Below, one piece after another: positions 52,675-63,151 of a stretch of 64,000 nucleotides of DNA. The stretch is from Chondrus crispus. Taxonomy: Eukaryota > Rhodophyta > Florideophyceae > Gigartinales > Gigartinaceae. The DNA is taken from contig NW_005179155.1 of the NCBI RefSeq assembly GCF_000350225.1, forward strand, positions 62,001-126,000. Direction: 5' to 3'. The notes under the pieces are model-generated. The model worked only from the letters and a program-made list of their open reading frames with translations. It did no database searches and was not told the DNA's origin. Every line of letters starts with the position of its first letter. Position 1 is the first letter of the stretch. The position numbers and the translations under genes were made by a program.

Positions 52675-55600
52675 CTCCCCCCGTCGTTGTAGCGCGATCT
52701 TTTGTTTGATGCGGGGGTGGGGGGTTGCACACTTGTATCTTTTTTGTTAAGTGTGTGAATGGTTTCGGTTTTAGCGGCTTTGTTAATATATCTGCGAGCA
52801 TGTCTTGTGATTGAATGTGGCGTATGCTTATCGCCTTTGCTCTGGTTTGGTGGGTGAGGTAGTGGTGTCTGAGGTCAATGAACTTTCTGCGTTTTGTTGG
52901 TCCACTATTCTTTGCGACTCGTATTGCAGATTGGTTGTCTATGTGGAAGGGTGTGGCGTCTTGGGGCAGCATGCCGATGTCTTTGAGTAGACGTCTGATC
53001 CATGTCGTTTGCTGTGCTGCCGATGTTGCAGCAATATATTCTGCTTCGCATGTTGATAATGCTGTGATGGATTGCTTGATAGAGCCCCAGCACACGGGTG
53101 TCCCATTGTACATGTGGATCATTCCTGATATGGATTTGCGGTCTGTGACGTCTGTTGCGAAGTCCGCATCACTATACGTTTCGAGGAGGTTTGGGATGCA
53201 GTGCGGGTCCATTTTGTGTTTTCCTGCTGCGAATATGAGTCCATGCGTCTGTGTGTGTTTCATATATCTGATCAGACGCTTGAGGGCATTCCAATGTCTT
53301 GTCGTGGGGTTTTTGCTGCTACTGATAATCGGTTTGCGACAAAGTATATGTCTGGTCGCGTTGAGTCTGCGATATATCTGATGTCACCTAGCAGCTGTTG
53401 ATACGTTTTGGTGACCTGTGGCATTGGTTCGTCTGCGGGGACAGGGCCATGTAGTTTTGTGTTGTCGTTGTATGGCGTTGGTTTGCTATTGCATTCTCCC
53501 ATTTCCGCCTTGTTGACGACGTACTGTATCGCCGCTGGTTGTGAAGCATGTATTGAGCCGTTCTTGAGTCTTTTGACTGTCCATCCTAGTAGTTGGCTTG
53601 GTTCGCCCAGTTGCTTGATGTTGTATGCTGTGGCCAATATGGCTGCAAATTGGGTCTGTAATTTTTTGGACGTACTTATGATGGTGAAGTCATCCATGCT
53701 GATAGAGAGAATTATGGTGTGGCCATTTTCTCTTCTGTGAAAGAGGCACATGTCCGCCTCTGATTGGTTGAATCTGTGCTTTTTAAGTAGCTTGAATACA
53801 GCAGTGAGGTAGGTGTGTCCTGCTCCCGGTGTGCCGTATATATTCTTGTTCAGCCTGCCCACTGTGTGTGCGTGTGTGTATGTTCCATCAAACCTTGGTT
53901 GCTGTCGTACATACACTTGCTCGCTGCCGGAGTGGTCAAACTTTTCATGCAGGTACGCTGATTTTATGTCGATGTGCGCGATATTCATGTCAAATGCTGC
54001 GGCAATGGCAAATAGGAGTCTGACTGTGGTTTTGTCCGCCATATATGTCGTGGTTTTGTCGAGGTTGAAGTGGACGTTGGGGATCATCTTGTCTCCTCTT
54101 GCTGAGCACCTTGCTTTTCGCTCTATGATCTCGCCCTTCTGGTCCCTTTTGTAGCGGTACCCCATTGTTAGTGGTATGGGTTTGGTTGTTTTGGGGATTT
54201 TGTGAGGGGGGAGCCACGTGATAACCTTGTTTTGGTCTAGGTTATCGAGCTCTTTGTTGTGCGCTCGCGCCCACTGTGCTGCATCAGGGTAATTTTTGGC
54301 TTGGCCATGATGCATTGGGGCAGAGGTTGTGTTGGTTATTTGGGCGGGGGTTGGCTTGGGCGTGAATGCCTTGAATACCACATGGACTTTGTTGTTGGGG
54401 TCACGGTCTCGATGGTAGACATTGAAGTCCACTGTCCTCACACGTCGTGTTTAGTTGTCTGCCATGCTCATGACCACGATGTGTTTTTGGTCGGTTGCGT
54501 AGAGATACCGGACAGGGATGGCTCGGTGTTGCAGCTTGTGCATTTTTGTCTTTCCCATGATGTTGGGAATGTGTCCCAGTTGCCCAAATATTAGGTATTG
54601 TGGTACTTGTGGCTTGTATCCGTGCCATACTGTGGTGGGGATTTGTCCTGTGCTGAGGTGAAGCGTGTTATTGTACTGGAATGCTGCATCCTTGATTGCA
54701 TCTTCCCAGTGGTCTGTGGAGAGTGTACTGTGGTGTAATGCCGCCCGTGCTGCGTTGAGTATGGTTCTGTTGATTCTTTCGGCAATACCGTTTTCCGGGG
54801 GTGAGTACGGCACAGTGGTTGTGTGTTGTACCCCATTGTTGTGGTATACGGTTTGCGTCGCGCTTGATAAGTACTCTTTTGCATTATCTGTGTGGACTCT
54901 CCTTGGTTTGTGGGTTTTGTTTTTGTTGATGTGTTGCAGTACGTTGTTCATTTGTTCTGCAGTTTCTTCCCTGGTTTTTAAGAAGGTGATTATTAGGTAT
55001 CGTGAGTTTGTGTCAATCACCGTCATAAAGTATCTGTTCCCTTGCCTTGACGGGGTGGGGAAGGGACCGCATATGTCACTGCTGAGTGCCTCGCCGGTGT
55101 CATAGTTGTGTCGTCTGCGCTGGTGTTTGGCTGGCTGGAGTTTTGCTGCTGCGCAGCTTGTACATGTGATTCTCGGGGGCGGGTTTGCAAGTGATGCTGG
55201 GAGGTTGGGAATCATTTTTCTCTTTGCCATTTGTTGTATGGTTGATGGGCGAACATGATTGAATACCATGTGCCAATGGTGGTGTTCATGTTGTGTGCGC
55301 GTATTGACAGTGTCAGGGGGGCTGTGGGCAGGGTTGTGCTGCTGGTGCATGGGGGCAATTTTTTTATGTTTTTTCGGAGTTCGCGATCTGGGCAGCGATT
55401 TGGGGGCTTGTGATCCTCTCACTTTTGTGATTGTGCCTGTGTGGGGTGTCTTGCGATTTTTTGTGTGTGCCCGCGGCAGCGCTCTTGCTGTTGTTGCGTG
55501 TGGTGTGGGTTTTGCCACGTTGAGGGTGTACAGTCCGCGGCTGAATTGGGCTGTCGCTACTACTTGTGGCGGTCTCTTTCGCGTGTGGAGGACACATGCT

Positions 55601-57084
55601 GTGTTGGGGTAGAATATCACTGCTCCTCATTGCTTGGCAATATCGTGGACGGATAAGAGGTTTTTCTTGATGTGCGGGTTTACGATGGTAGGTAGCTTAA
55701 GCATGTGCTTGCGTGTCGTCGGGATCTGGAGTATGCCATGGTGTGTCGCGGGGGGGGGGTTGTTGATGTGGCTGTGTTAGTGCAGACTTTGCGGGTTAGG
55801 GGTCGCATGCCATGGGTTGCTTTTCGGATGTGGGAGGGATGTGCTCCTGAGTCAAGTGCAAATTGCCTACCGTCCGAGTCTTGGCAATTGGTGTTCGGCT
55901 TTATGTCATACATGTGCCCATCCTCCGCCAATTCCTCTTCGTTAGTCGCTGTGTGACCTTGGGTGTACTTTTTGTAGATGGCTTTTTGTTTTGCACTGTG
56001 TGCCTCTTGTGTGTGCTGCTGCATGAATTGCGGGTACGGCAGCATGACGGGTGCTGGTGCGGTTGGGTTCCAGTATTGTCCCTGCCATTTTGCTCTTGCG
56101 CGTCCTCTTCCTCTGCTTGATCGTCCACGAGGGCGACTTCCTTCCTGTTGTTTGAGGCCATGAGGTGTGTCTGTTTTTTGGGTGTCTTTTTCCACACTTC
56201 GTGCGTGGACGGCTTTCAGGCGTTGGCCGATATTATGGATTGTGTTAGGCACTGTGTCAGTTTCGATCCACATGTCTTGAAGATGTTTGTATGTGGGGTG
56301 TGCGGACAGGCCTTGGATGATGAAATGGACTGTGACTGCTTCTCCCGTGTTGATGTTGTGGTACTGAGCTAGCTTCATCCGCGTTCGGATCGATCTATGC
56401 TTGGTCATGTATTCATCGAGTGTGGTAGTTTGTGTCAGCTTTGTGTTGTCTGCCTCTTGTTTGAGCAAGAGGTGAGCTGTGGGAGTCCTATCTGTGAAAT
56501 GTTCAGTGATGGCTTGAGTGAGTTCAAGTGGTGATACTCCCAGTTCCAGGTTGGCTGTTGCAGCGAAATCTGCAGGCAGAGAATTGTTGATGGCCATGCG
56601 CAATATTGCGCTTTGTTTCCTGTGTTTCGCGTACATTGGACTGTTTTGGTCTGGTGTGTTATAGGCGGGGTTCAGGATGTTTTCCATGTCGTTGATTAGC
56701 GCCATGTCATTTATCGCTTGCTGCCATATGAGGAAATTTTCCCCATTGGGTTGAAGGGTTGGTAGCTGTCCATGGAACCGGTTGTTGGTGGTATCTTCTC
56801 TTGCCATGGTTGGGGTGATCTCTACGCTTGTGGGCGGAGGGGGGTTCGGGTTGATCTCTACGCTCGGGGGCGGAGGGGGGCTCTCGACAAGTGGTGGAGG
56901 CGCTGGGTGCGGGCTCTCGACACTGCTGCTTGGAGGCGTTGTGGGGTTTGCGGGGCGGTATTCCAGGCTGCCGGGTTGTGTGGCTTGTGCGGGTGACTTG
57001 TGTCGTTGCCTGGGTGATCGTCGGGGTGGGTGCGCCGCGTTTTGTTGATCGTTCTGCAGTGGTTTTTGTGTAGGGTCCATAACC

Positions 57085-57210
57085 TGTGGTGATGAGACGA
57101 TGACTCAGTTTATCTTCCTATCTCTCACCTGCTCCCTTAAGGCTAGTCGCCACTCGCCGTCGTCTGTGCGTGGCTGTGATGCGTGTACTACGTGTATGGT
57201 TATCATCACA
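57085..57210 (-). repeat. 5' LTR of the compact Copia element
   Basis: This 126-bp LTR has the same TGTGATGATAACC start and CACCACA end on the minus strand. The gag ATG lies within the first ten bases after it, where the primer binding site would be (GGTTATGGACCC). Confidence 0.85.
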
Positions 57211-57725
57211 AAGCTGAAGGTAAATTACTACCTGCAGTACTGTAACCTTTTTCTCGACCTTTAATGTTTAAAAACAAGGCAATTTGACCTCATATGAGGC
57301 CAGCTTTTTTTTGCAAAAAAAAATTAAATATGAAACTTTAAAAACGTCAGTTTGGACACCATTTCTTTAACGTATACGCCCTCGGCAATAACGTCTTGCA
57401 CAACATTGGGATGGCGGTTGTCAATACACAGAGAGACTAAGAATCTAATGAAGTTTCAAGGATCAGTTGGCTTTTTAAACAGGCGTTTTGGTTTTGAAGA
57501 TATCAACATAAAACGTTTTGAGGTTGGTCAAAACGGCTCCTTTTTGTGGGCATTCTAAAAATGGCTGGAAAAGACGTGCAGATCTCACCAAACTCCACCC
57601 TTCCGCAACGCAGGAGTCAACTGCGGTGGCGAGAGTATCTTTTCCATCTTGTTGAGCTTGCACAAGTCGAGAAAAAATAAGTTGAAAAGTGACCTCATAT
57701 GAGGTCATTTGTCACCTAGACACTA

Positions 57726-58252
57726 GAGCGACACCGAGGTGCTTAGGTCCAATTGGTGGGGCGGCCGCGGGGTAGAGGCGGAGCGTGTGCCGTTTGGGAC
57801 GAACGAAACAGTTGGTGCCGCGAAGACGACATAAGGGGACGGGGAGGAGGAGGGCATTCATTCCGATGGAAGCAGAAATGCGACAAGTGGTGCTTTGGCA
57901 GTGCACAGAAATGGGGGTGCTTGGGTGGACAGTTTGTTTGAGGACGGTGGTGAGTAGGCTTTTCGGAGATTCGATGTGGTGTTGGCAAGACTGTCGAAGG
58001 CTTTGCAGGCCTTAAAGTACCGTAAAAGCAGCCAAGCAAATCGAGAAGAAGTATGAGGAAATGGACATGGCATGACGCACTGCTATTGCTCAGCTTGGAA
58101 ATGAAGTGTTTGTTCGAGACTCTACCAGCAAGGCATGGGCGATGATTGCAAAAGAGACGCAGTGCGGGAGGACGGGAAGCATGAATGAATGCAGTAAAGA
58201 AGAGCGAAGGTTGATGCGCATCACCGGCCAGACCTCATTCGAGCAATCAATA
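57726..58252. other. Spacer, nothing recognised
   Basis: Short GC-rich frames in both directions have no domain. It ends at the TA preceding MITE copy 2. Confidence 0.4.
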
Positions 58253-58966
58253 CAGGGGGGGACGCGCAATAGTGCCGTTTTCATTATTGCCACCCTCGAA
58301 TTAGTGCCGCCGAAACCGGCAGACACGGGTTCTGCCACGTGTCATGCACGACGTCGTACCGATGCATCACCAAGTAGATCTTGTGAATGCACATGGGAAA
58401 GTTGGTCGAAATGAAACAGAAATTGATAAATCTATGGTGAATGGTATAGTAGGGTTTCCCTCCCGACTGAGCCTGGTGCCAGAAGACGGCCTTGCAGAAA
58501 CTGCAGAATTCTGCAGGAAAGATGCGGAGGATTGGATTGAGATCGAGACTAATGAACTTGTGGCAGAAGCTTCTATTAGTGATGCTTGCGATTCAATACA
58601 TTATGGTGGAGAGCTACAGAATCAGTCTGCCAGTGATGTTATGATGGATGATTGTGTGGCAGAAGACGAGTGTGAAATTACGGAGAGGCGGGCCGTACCG
58701 AGTGCTGTAGTGTTAGCAAGGTTATTTGGGTCTTTGGAGAGTCTGGGTGTGGAGTGCGATGTGAGCAATGCCTTATCGCACTAGAGGTCCGCAAAACGAG
58801 CTTTTCCAGAAGCTAGGCATGAGAGACAGGGTCAAAGGCGGCAACAGCTGACTCTAATAACAGAGTTCTGGCCGGGTAGTGGTTCTGCCATCTGATTGTG
58901 CCGCTCCGAATTAGTGCCGTATTATTAGTCTTTACACGGGGCGGCACTAATGCGTAGGGTCGACTG
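58253..58966 (+). mobile_element. pogo/Tigger-like MITE, copy 2
   Basis: A 714-bp copy of the family at 101-1051 with the same ends (CAGGGGGGGACGCGCAATAG left; CAGTCGACCCTACGCATTAG right, other strand) and flanking TA at 58251-58252 and 58967-58968. Its interior has a different deletion: the HTH region is gone, but about 40 codons missing from copy 1 are kept. Confidence 0.85.
58344..58784 (+). pseudogene. pogo/Tigger transposase remnant (C-terminal acidic part)
   Basis: The frame reads NGIVGFPSRLSLVPEDGLAE and FCRKDAEDWIEIETNELVAE, then the acidic segment shared with 502-843 (VVLARLFGSLESLGVECDVS). A stop at 58782 truncates it relative to copy 1. No catalytic triad is present. Confidence 0.6.
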
Positions 58967-60106
58967 TAATGATTTGCTTGCATGCTTTGTGTAACCAGAA
59001 ATGGGATTGTTTTTACCACCATGTACAGTATTCAGATCGGGCGTTCAGTTTTTTGCATTTAGCTTGGGCACGTTTCTTATCAACCGTCTTCGCCGGTTGT
59101 AATAGCAGAACCCACGTTGAGTTTGCTGCTCTCGCGCCCGTTCCGCTTCCTACTGACCCAGGCCCTAAGTAAAGGGTATTGTGCTGTAGGATTGCTGCGC
59201 AGTCCCGAGACAAAGGAAGGCAAAATCAGGTTTTCGCAACAAAGATAAAAGTATGGCAGTATCCCCACAACAGATACTGACTGCCTCTGAGGTACCGAAC
59301 GCAACCCATGCATAAGATGAGATCAAGAGTCATGGAGCCACTAGGGCCATGAGGGCGTGGTCGTTTTGCAAATGGGCACGGCTGCTGTCTTTGTGCCCTT
59401 ACTGATGAGAGAAAGGAAGGCGATGGATGCAGATCGCGCTCACCCCGCTTTTTTGAACAATCTGCCATTGCGCCACCAACGTATAAAGAGAGAGGGAGAC
59501 AGGCAGACAGACGAGATGTACGGTAACTCTTGACTAGAGGCACGCATCGCTTAACATATTTTTACGTACGGTACGTGCACTGCATTGCTTGCCATCTCAA
59601 TAAAAAAATCTTGCGTCTGAGATATCGCACCACTCCCTTGCAGTGGAGGGAGAGAATTGTGCTTGCCAGCGTCCGAGATATATATCTGCAAGGACATTCC
59701 CTGTCCTCCTCTCTCGCGCTCGGCATGCTCCTCTCCTTAACCGGCCTTGATTTTGCTGCCCAACGAACAAGTCGTCCGCGCGTCTGCTCTCTCAGTCGGC
59801 GCCATAGTCGTCATAACCATTGGCTCCATCGTCGCCGTCATCCTGGGCGCCGTAGTCCTTGTGATGATACCCTTGCACGTACACACGTAGCACATACCAC
59901 ACGCGCACAGTGCCTCACTGACGACGGAGCAAGACCGCTGGACTTAGTGTAGAGCAGGGACCGAGAGTAAAGACCCGGATATCGATTCTTGCATCACAGT
60001 CCTCGTGCTAATCTTCAGGCTCTGCCTCGACGCGAAAGAGACAGCTGCGATATCAGACCACACGTCAACCCATTGCGCCGAACCATCCGGCGCACTTCCG
60101 ACCTAA
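58967..60106. other. Intergenic; possible hydrophobic exon
   Basis: At about 59765-59875 one plus-strand frame encodes a clear membrane-helix-like stretch (VGAIVVITIGSIVAVILGAV) opened by a stop and without an ATG, so it could be an exon of a gene that continues into the repeat ORF at 60107. A CA/CG-rich promoter-like area precedes it. Otherwise nothing is recognised. Confidence 0.35.
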
Positions 60107-60649
60107 ATGCAGCATCAAAGCAGCACTGCTTTGATGGCACCTACCTCGAATCATCACGGAAAGCATCACGGAAAGCATCACGGAAAGCACCATGGAGCGA
60201 AAGAAAAAGCTGCGATATCGGAGCCCATGCCGGTGCTTTATAAGAAGGTGTGTTGCAAAAAGGTGTATTGCAAGAAGGTGTGTTGCAAGAAGGTGTGTTG
60301 CAAGAAAGTGCCTTGCATGTCGAGGGAGCATCGCAACGCCCCACACGGCGCACCTGCGACCTCAATGCAGCCCCTGAGCAGCGTACTCGCCTCGAAGCAT
60401 CACGGAAAGCATCACGGCAAGCGCCATGGAACAAAAGAGAAAGCTGCGATATCGTACCCCTTCCCGATGCCTGTCAGGAAGTGTTGCAGGAAGGTGTCTC
60501 GCGTGCCGAAGGTTTGCGCCGTCCCACCCGGCGCACTTGCGACCTCAATGCAGCCCCGGGACAGAGCACCCGCCCCGAAGCATCACAGAAAGCATCACGG
60601 CAAGCATCATGGAACGAAGGCGAGCCCACACACACACCCCGCAAAGTAG
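60107..60649 (+). CDS. His/Cys-rich repeat protein (hypothetical)
   Basis: A 180-codon frame built from about three diverged copies of one module: (KHHG)n, then KEKAAIS, then CCKKV-type Cys-Lys repeats, then P-x-A-x-x-ATSMQP. The first module has KHHGKHHGKHHG and KKVCCKKVYCKKVCCKKV. The DNA carries matching 12- and 15-bp tandem units (ATCACGGAAAGC; AGAAGGTGTGTTGCA). A partial module lies upstream at about 60020-60110 in another frame, so the start may not be the ATG at 60107 and an upstream exon is possible. His and Cys clusters could bind metal. No family is recognised, and low-complexity non-coding repeat is the alternative. Confidence 0.4.
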   Translation: MQHQSSTALMAPTSNHHGKHHGKHHGKHHGAKEKAAISEPMPVLYKKVCCKKVYCKKVCCKKVCCKKVPCMSREHRNAPHGAPATSMQPLSSVLASKHHGKHHGKRHGTKEKAAISYPFPMPVRKCCRKVSRVPKVCAVPPGALATSMQPRDRAPAPKHHRKHHGKHHGTKASPHTHPAK

Positions 60650-62038
60650 TCCGCGCACCTCATCGCGCAAACCCGCGACAGAACTGCGTCGCGCTATTTC
60701 GCAACGCGCGCGCTTTGCACTAGAAGATACCGCGCACGCGCTTGCCGAGGCGAGTTCATTTACGGCACGCGTGTTTGACTCCCGCCATACGTGTGCGCAG
60801 GCCGGGTGTGCCGTTTGATGAAGGGCGGGTACCGTGCGTCGCGATGTGTAACGGTTGCATCCGCGGGCATGTTTCACCACGCTGCACACCACGGGGAAGT
60901 CAAGCCATGCCAGAGACAGCGGGGAAGGGCGGCAACGCCCCTGTTTGACGAGTTCACTACGAAATTGAGGGTCCCCGCCAACTTTTTTTTTATATGCTAC
61001 AGGCCAGCCAGGCCATTCTGCCAGAGCTGGGGGCGCGACCGTAGAAAGTGAAAGGCGCACGCTGGAAGAGGGGTAGGGTAAATGAGAAGTATAGAGAAGG
61101 AGAATGAAAAAGCAGAAGCCCGTTTTGGTATATCTACGAAGTACAGTAAGGTGGTTCTGGAAAAGGCGAATTGATTTCAACAGTGTTCGTGCTCTGGTGA
61201 GTGAGAGGCAGAGTTTGCGGGCGCTGGAGAGGGCAGGAGCCAGCTGAACAATGAGGGCGTACCAGTGTCCGACATGACGAGGATGCGGAACAGGGTAGGT
61301 ATACCGTTCATCAGCCTAGCTATTCAGCCGAAGAACACGGGCTAGATCTCCGTCTGCGTGTACCGCTGTTCCCAGTGTCGACTGGACCCATCGGCCTTGC
61401 TGGTCAGCCCAACACAGAGAACAACCGGAACAACCAACCAACACAGACGTCCGAGCTCTGAGTTCTTTTCGATTAGCCATGGAGAGCTCAAAGGAACGTA
61501 AACGGGACTGCATCAACACGGTTACAGAAAACTCTGCTCAGATACCTTCCTACAGTAGTTGTGCAAAGGAGCAAAGGGGCAATCCGCACTCATAGGAATC
61601 AGGCGAGTTAAGAGAGGCCCTTAAGAAAGGCCCTGAGGGCCTTGTATGGACGAATTTCTCCACGTAGGCTCCAACAGCATCACTTTCTGTCGTACCTGCC
61701 TCCTTTCGCTGAACCAATCTCTACATGTCGAAAGATACCTTGAATGGTCGACCTTTATTGTAACTAGAAGGGGGGAGCCAGGGCGCAGAAGCGGCCGGAC
61801 CTTAATGGAGAGGTGCAAGAGATGCGTGAATCCGGCGGCGATTGACGGATAGGGCGGTGTATTGAAGGACGAGAGAAGTAAGAATCGTGCTAATTTGAAG
61901 ACGAGTAGAGGTGGGGCAACGTCCAGTACGACTGGATAGGAAATCAGAGACGAGTTGGAGCCCTCTGACCGTACCCGAGCCGATACGCCCGTACACGTCC
62001 CAGATCATAGGGTGTAGATGAACGGATGTATGCGGCGA
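60650..62038. other. Stretch left of the LINE; probably contains its 3' untranslated part
   Basis: Directly left of the LINE stop codon, so on the minus strand this would be its 3' untranslated region and beyond. An A-run on the minus strand (T-run at about 60984-60992) could be a poly-A remnant. Otherwise nothing is recognised. Confidence 0.35.
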
Positions 62039-63151
62039 TCAAACGTCGCGGTATGTACGTTCTTTTGTGCTTGCGGCTTGCAAGATTTTTTGAGAGGAGG
62101 AGCGGGAGCGCCATCCAGTGTTACGAGAGTGAGGACTGACAACTGAAACATCGAACGCGTGGGGATGCTCATCAAAACTGGGATCGTGAACATAAATGTC
62201 AAGGCGTCGTTGATCGCCTTCCGGCTTATGGGAATCCTGTGGAACGCGCCATTCCGAGCGAGCGTTGATGCTGTAGTATTGCGGGGATAGAAGCTTATAG
62301 AGCCGGTTGCGGAGGGCATTATGGCGCCTGGTAGAACCGTCGTCGCAGGAACATATCGTCGTGTGATGGCCGTAGGTATCGAGTAGCCGGAGTGGACGAG
62401 TCCGGGACTGGGTACGGAGGGCATTGACAGTACAACTCGGGTATTCTTGTGTGCCATTGAAAATAGGGATACCGAGGAGAAGTTCGATCATTGTGATCCA
62501 GATCGGGGGAGCGACGCGCGTGCCAAGGTCGGACTGTGGCAGGGCTGAAAAGGACCGACCCGAGCTAGCAGCGGAAAGGAACTGAAACCGTACTCGGGTT
62601 CTAACAGCCACATCGGAACGGTCGTCGGGGTCGGGCTGCAGGCGTTTGGATTTAATATCCATAATTCGCTCTGTGAGCCGGTGTTGCAGTTCATGAGGTG
62701 AAGCACAGTCCGGGAAGCGGTCACGCCCGGTAAGGGAGTCCGAAATGTAGTCGGGTCCCAGCGGAAAGCGAGCGTTAATGGCAGCGAGGGACGGGGCGAT
62801 CAGGTGGCCAGCCAGGAGGTGACGGGCAGGGAGCAGGCCGCGGATTGGAGGGAGTGTAGACAGCAGGGAACTAACATAGGCTGCTTCTTTCACGTGAGAG
62901 GTAGCGAGTAGGACGAGCCCACCAACTTTGAAGGGAAGTTGAGCTAAGTGCCATGCAGCATCAGAGAGGGGACGGTGGACGTCCTCGAAAACCCTTCGCA
63001 GCCCAGTGTCAAAGAGTTGATAGGCAGGGGCGGTAATATGCGGCGGCGTAGCTCGGAGAACGTACGTAAGGCGGCTGGCGCTGGCGCTAAAGCGGAGGAG
63101 GGGTAAGCAATTTGAGGGTCTTGTAGTTGCCTGATGCGCTCCCACATGCAC
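62039..63151 (-). pseudogene. LINE C-terminal region with restriction-like endonuclease motif
   Basis: The frame starts within the RT thumb (RLTYVLRATPP), then has a helical linker and near the C-terminus a Cys/His cluster (HHTTICSCDDGSTRRHNALR) followed by GDQRRLDIYVHDPSF and HAFDVSVVSPHS. The order Cys-rich knuckle, then R-x-D-x-x, then a hydrophobic strand with DV matches the PD-(D/E)XK-like endonucleases at the C-terminus of R2/NeSL/HERO-type LINEs and related RT proteins in algae. It ends TKERTYRDV. Assignment to a clade is not possible by eye. Confidence 0.65.

Larger units (their letters stand above)
52506..57210 (-). mobile_element. Compact Copia retroelement, nearly whole
   Basis: A 4.7-kb minus-strand element with short LTRs (52506-52674 and 57085-57210). 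From right to left it encodes gag (starting at 57080, directly at the LTR edge; Arg-Gly-rich C-terminus and no obvious CCHC knuckle), protease, integrase (about 54.6-55.4 kb), reverse transcriptase (about 53.4-54.4 kb, with a MDD motif) and RNase H (about 52.7-53.2 kb). The order is that of Ty1/Copia. The copy looks nearly whole, with only about three breaks. The LTRs are almost identical apart from one partial duplication, which points to a young age. A G-rich polypurine tract lies beside the left LTR. The flanks show no clean target duplication. Confidence 0.85.
51920..57725. mobile_element. Palindrome-bearing MITE that received a Copia element
   Basis: TAGTGTCTA at 51920-51928 is inverted at 57717-57725. 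Near each end are two copies of a palindrome: GCCTCATCTGAGGC (about 51965) and GCCTCATATGAGGC (about 52484) on the left, and CCTCATATGAGGC (about 57288) and GACCTCATATGAGGTC (about 57691) on the right. Without the Copia insert (52506-57210) the element is about 1.1 kb and non-coding. Paired palindromes near each end recall the PiggyBac-YqaJ element, but the sequences differ. The terminal repeat is short, so borders are approximate. Confidence 0.45.

Noticed and set aside
54665-55105. Plus-strand frames rich in Val, Cys, Leu opposite the compact Copia
   Set aside because: They are antisense shadows of the retroelement's coding frames.
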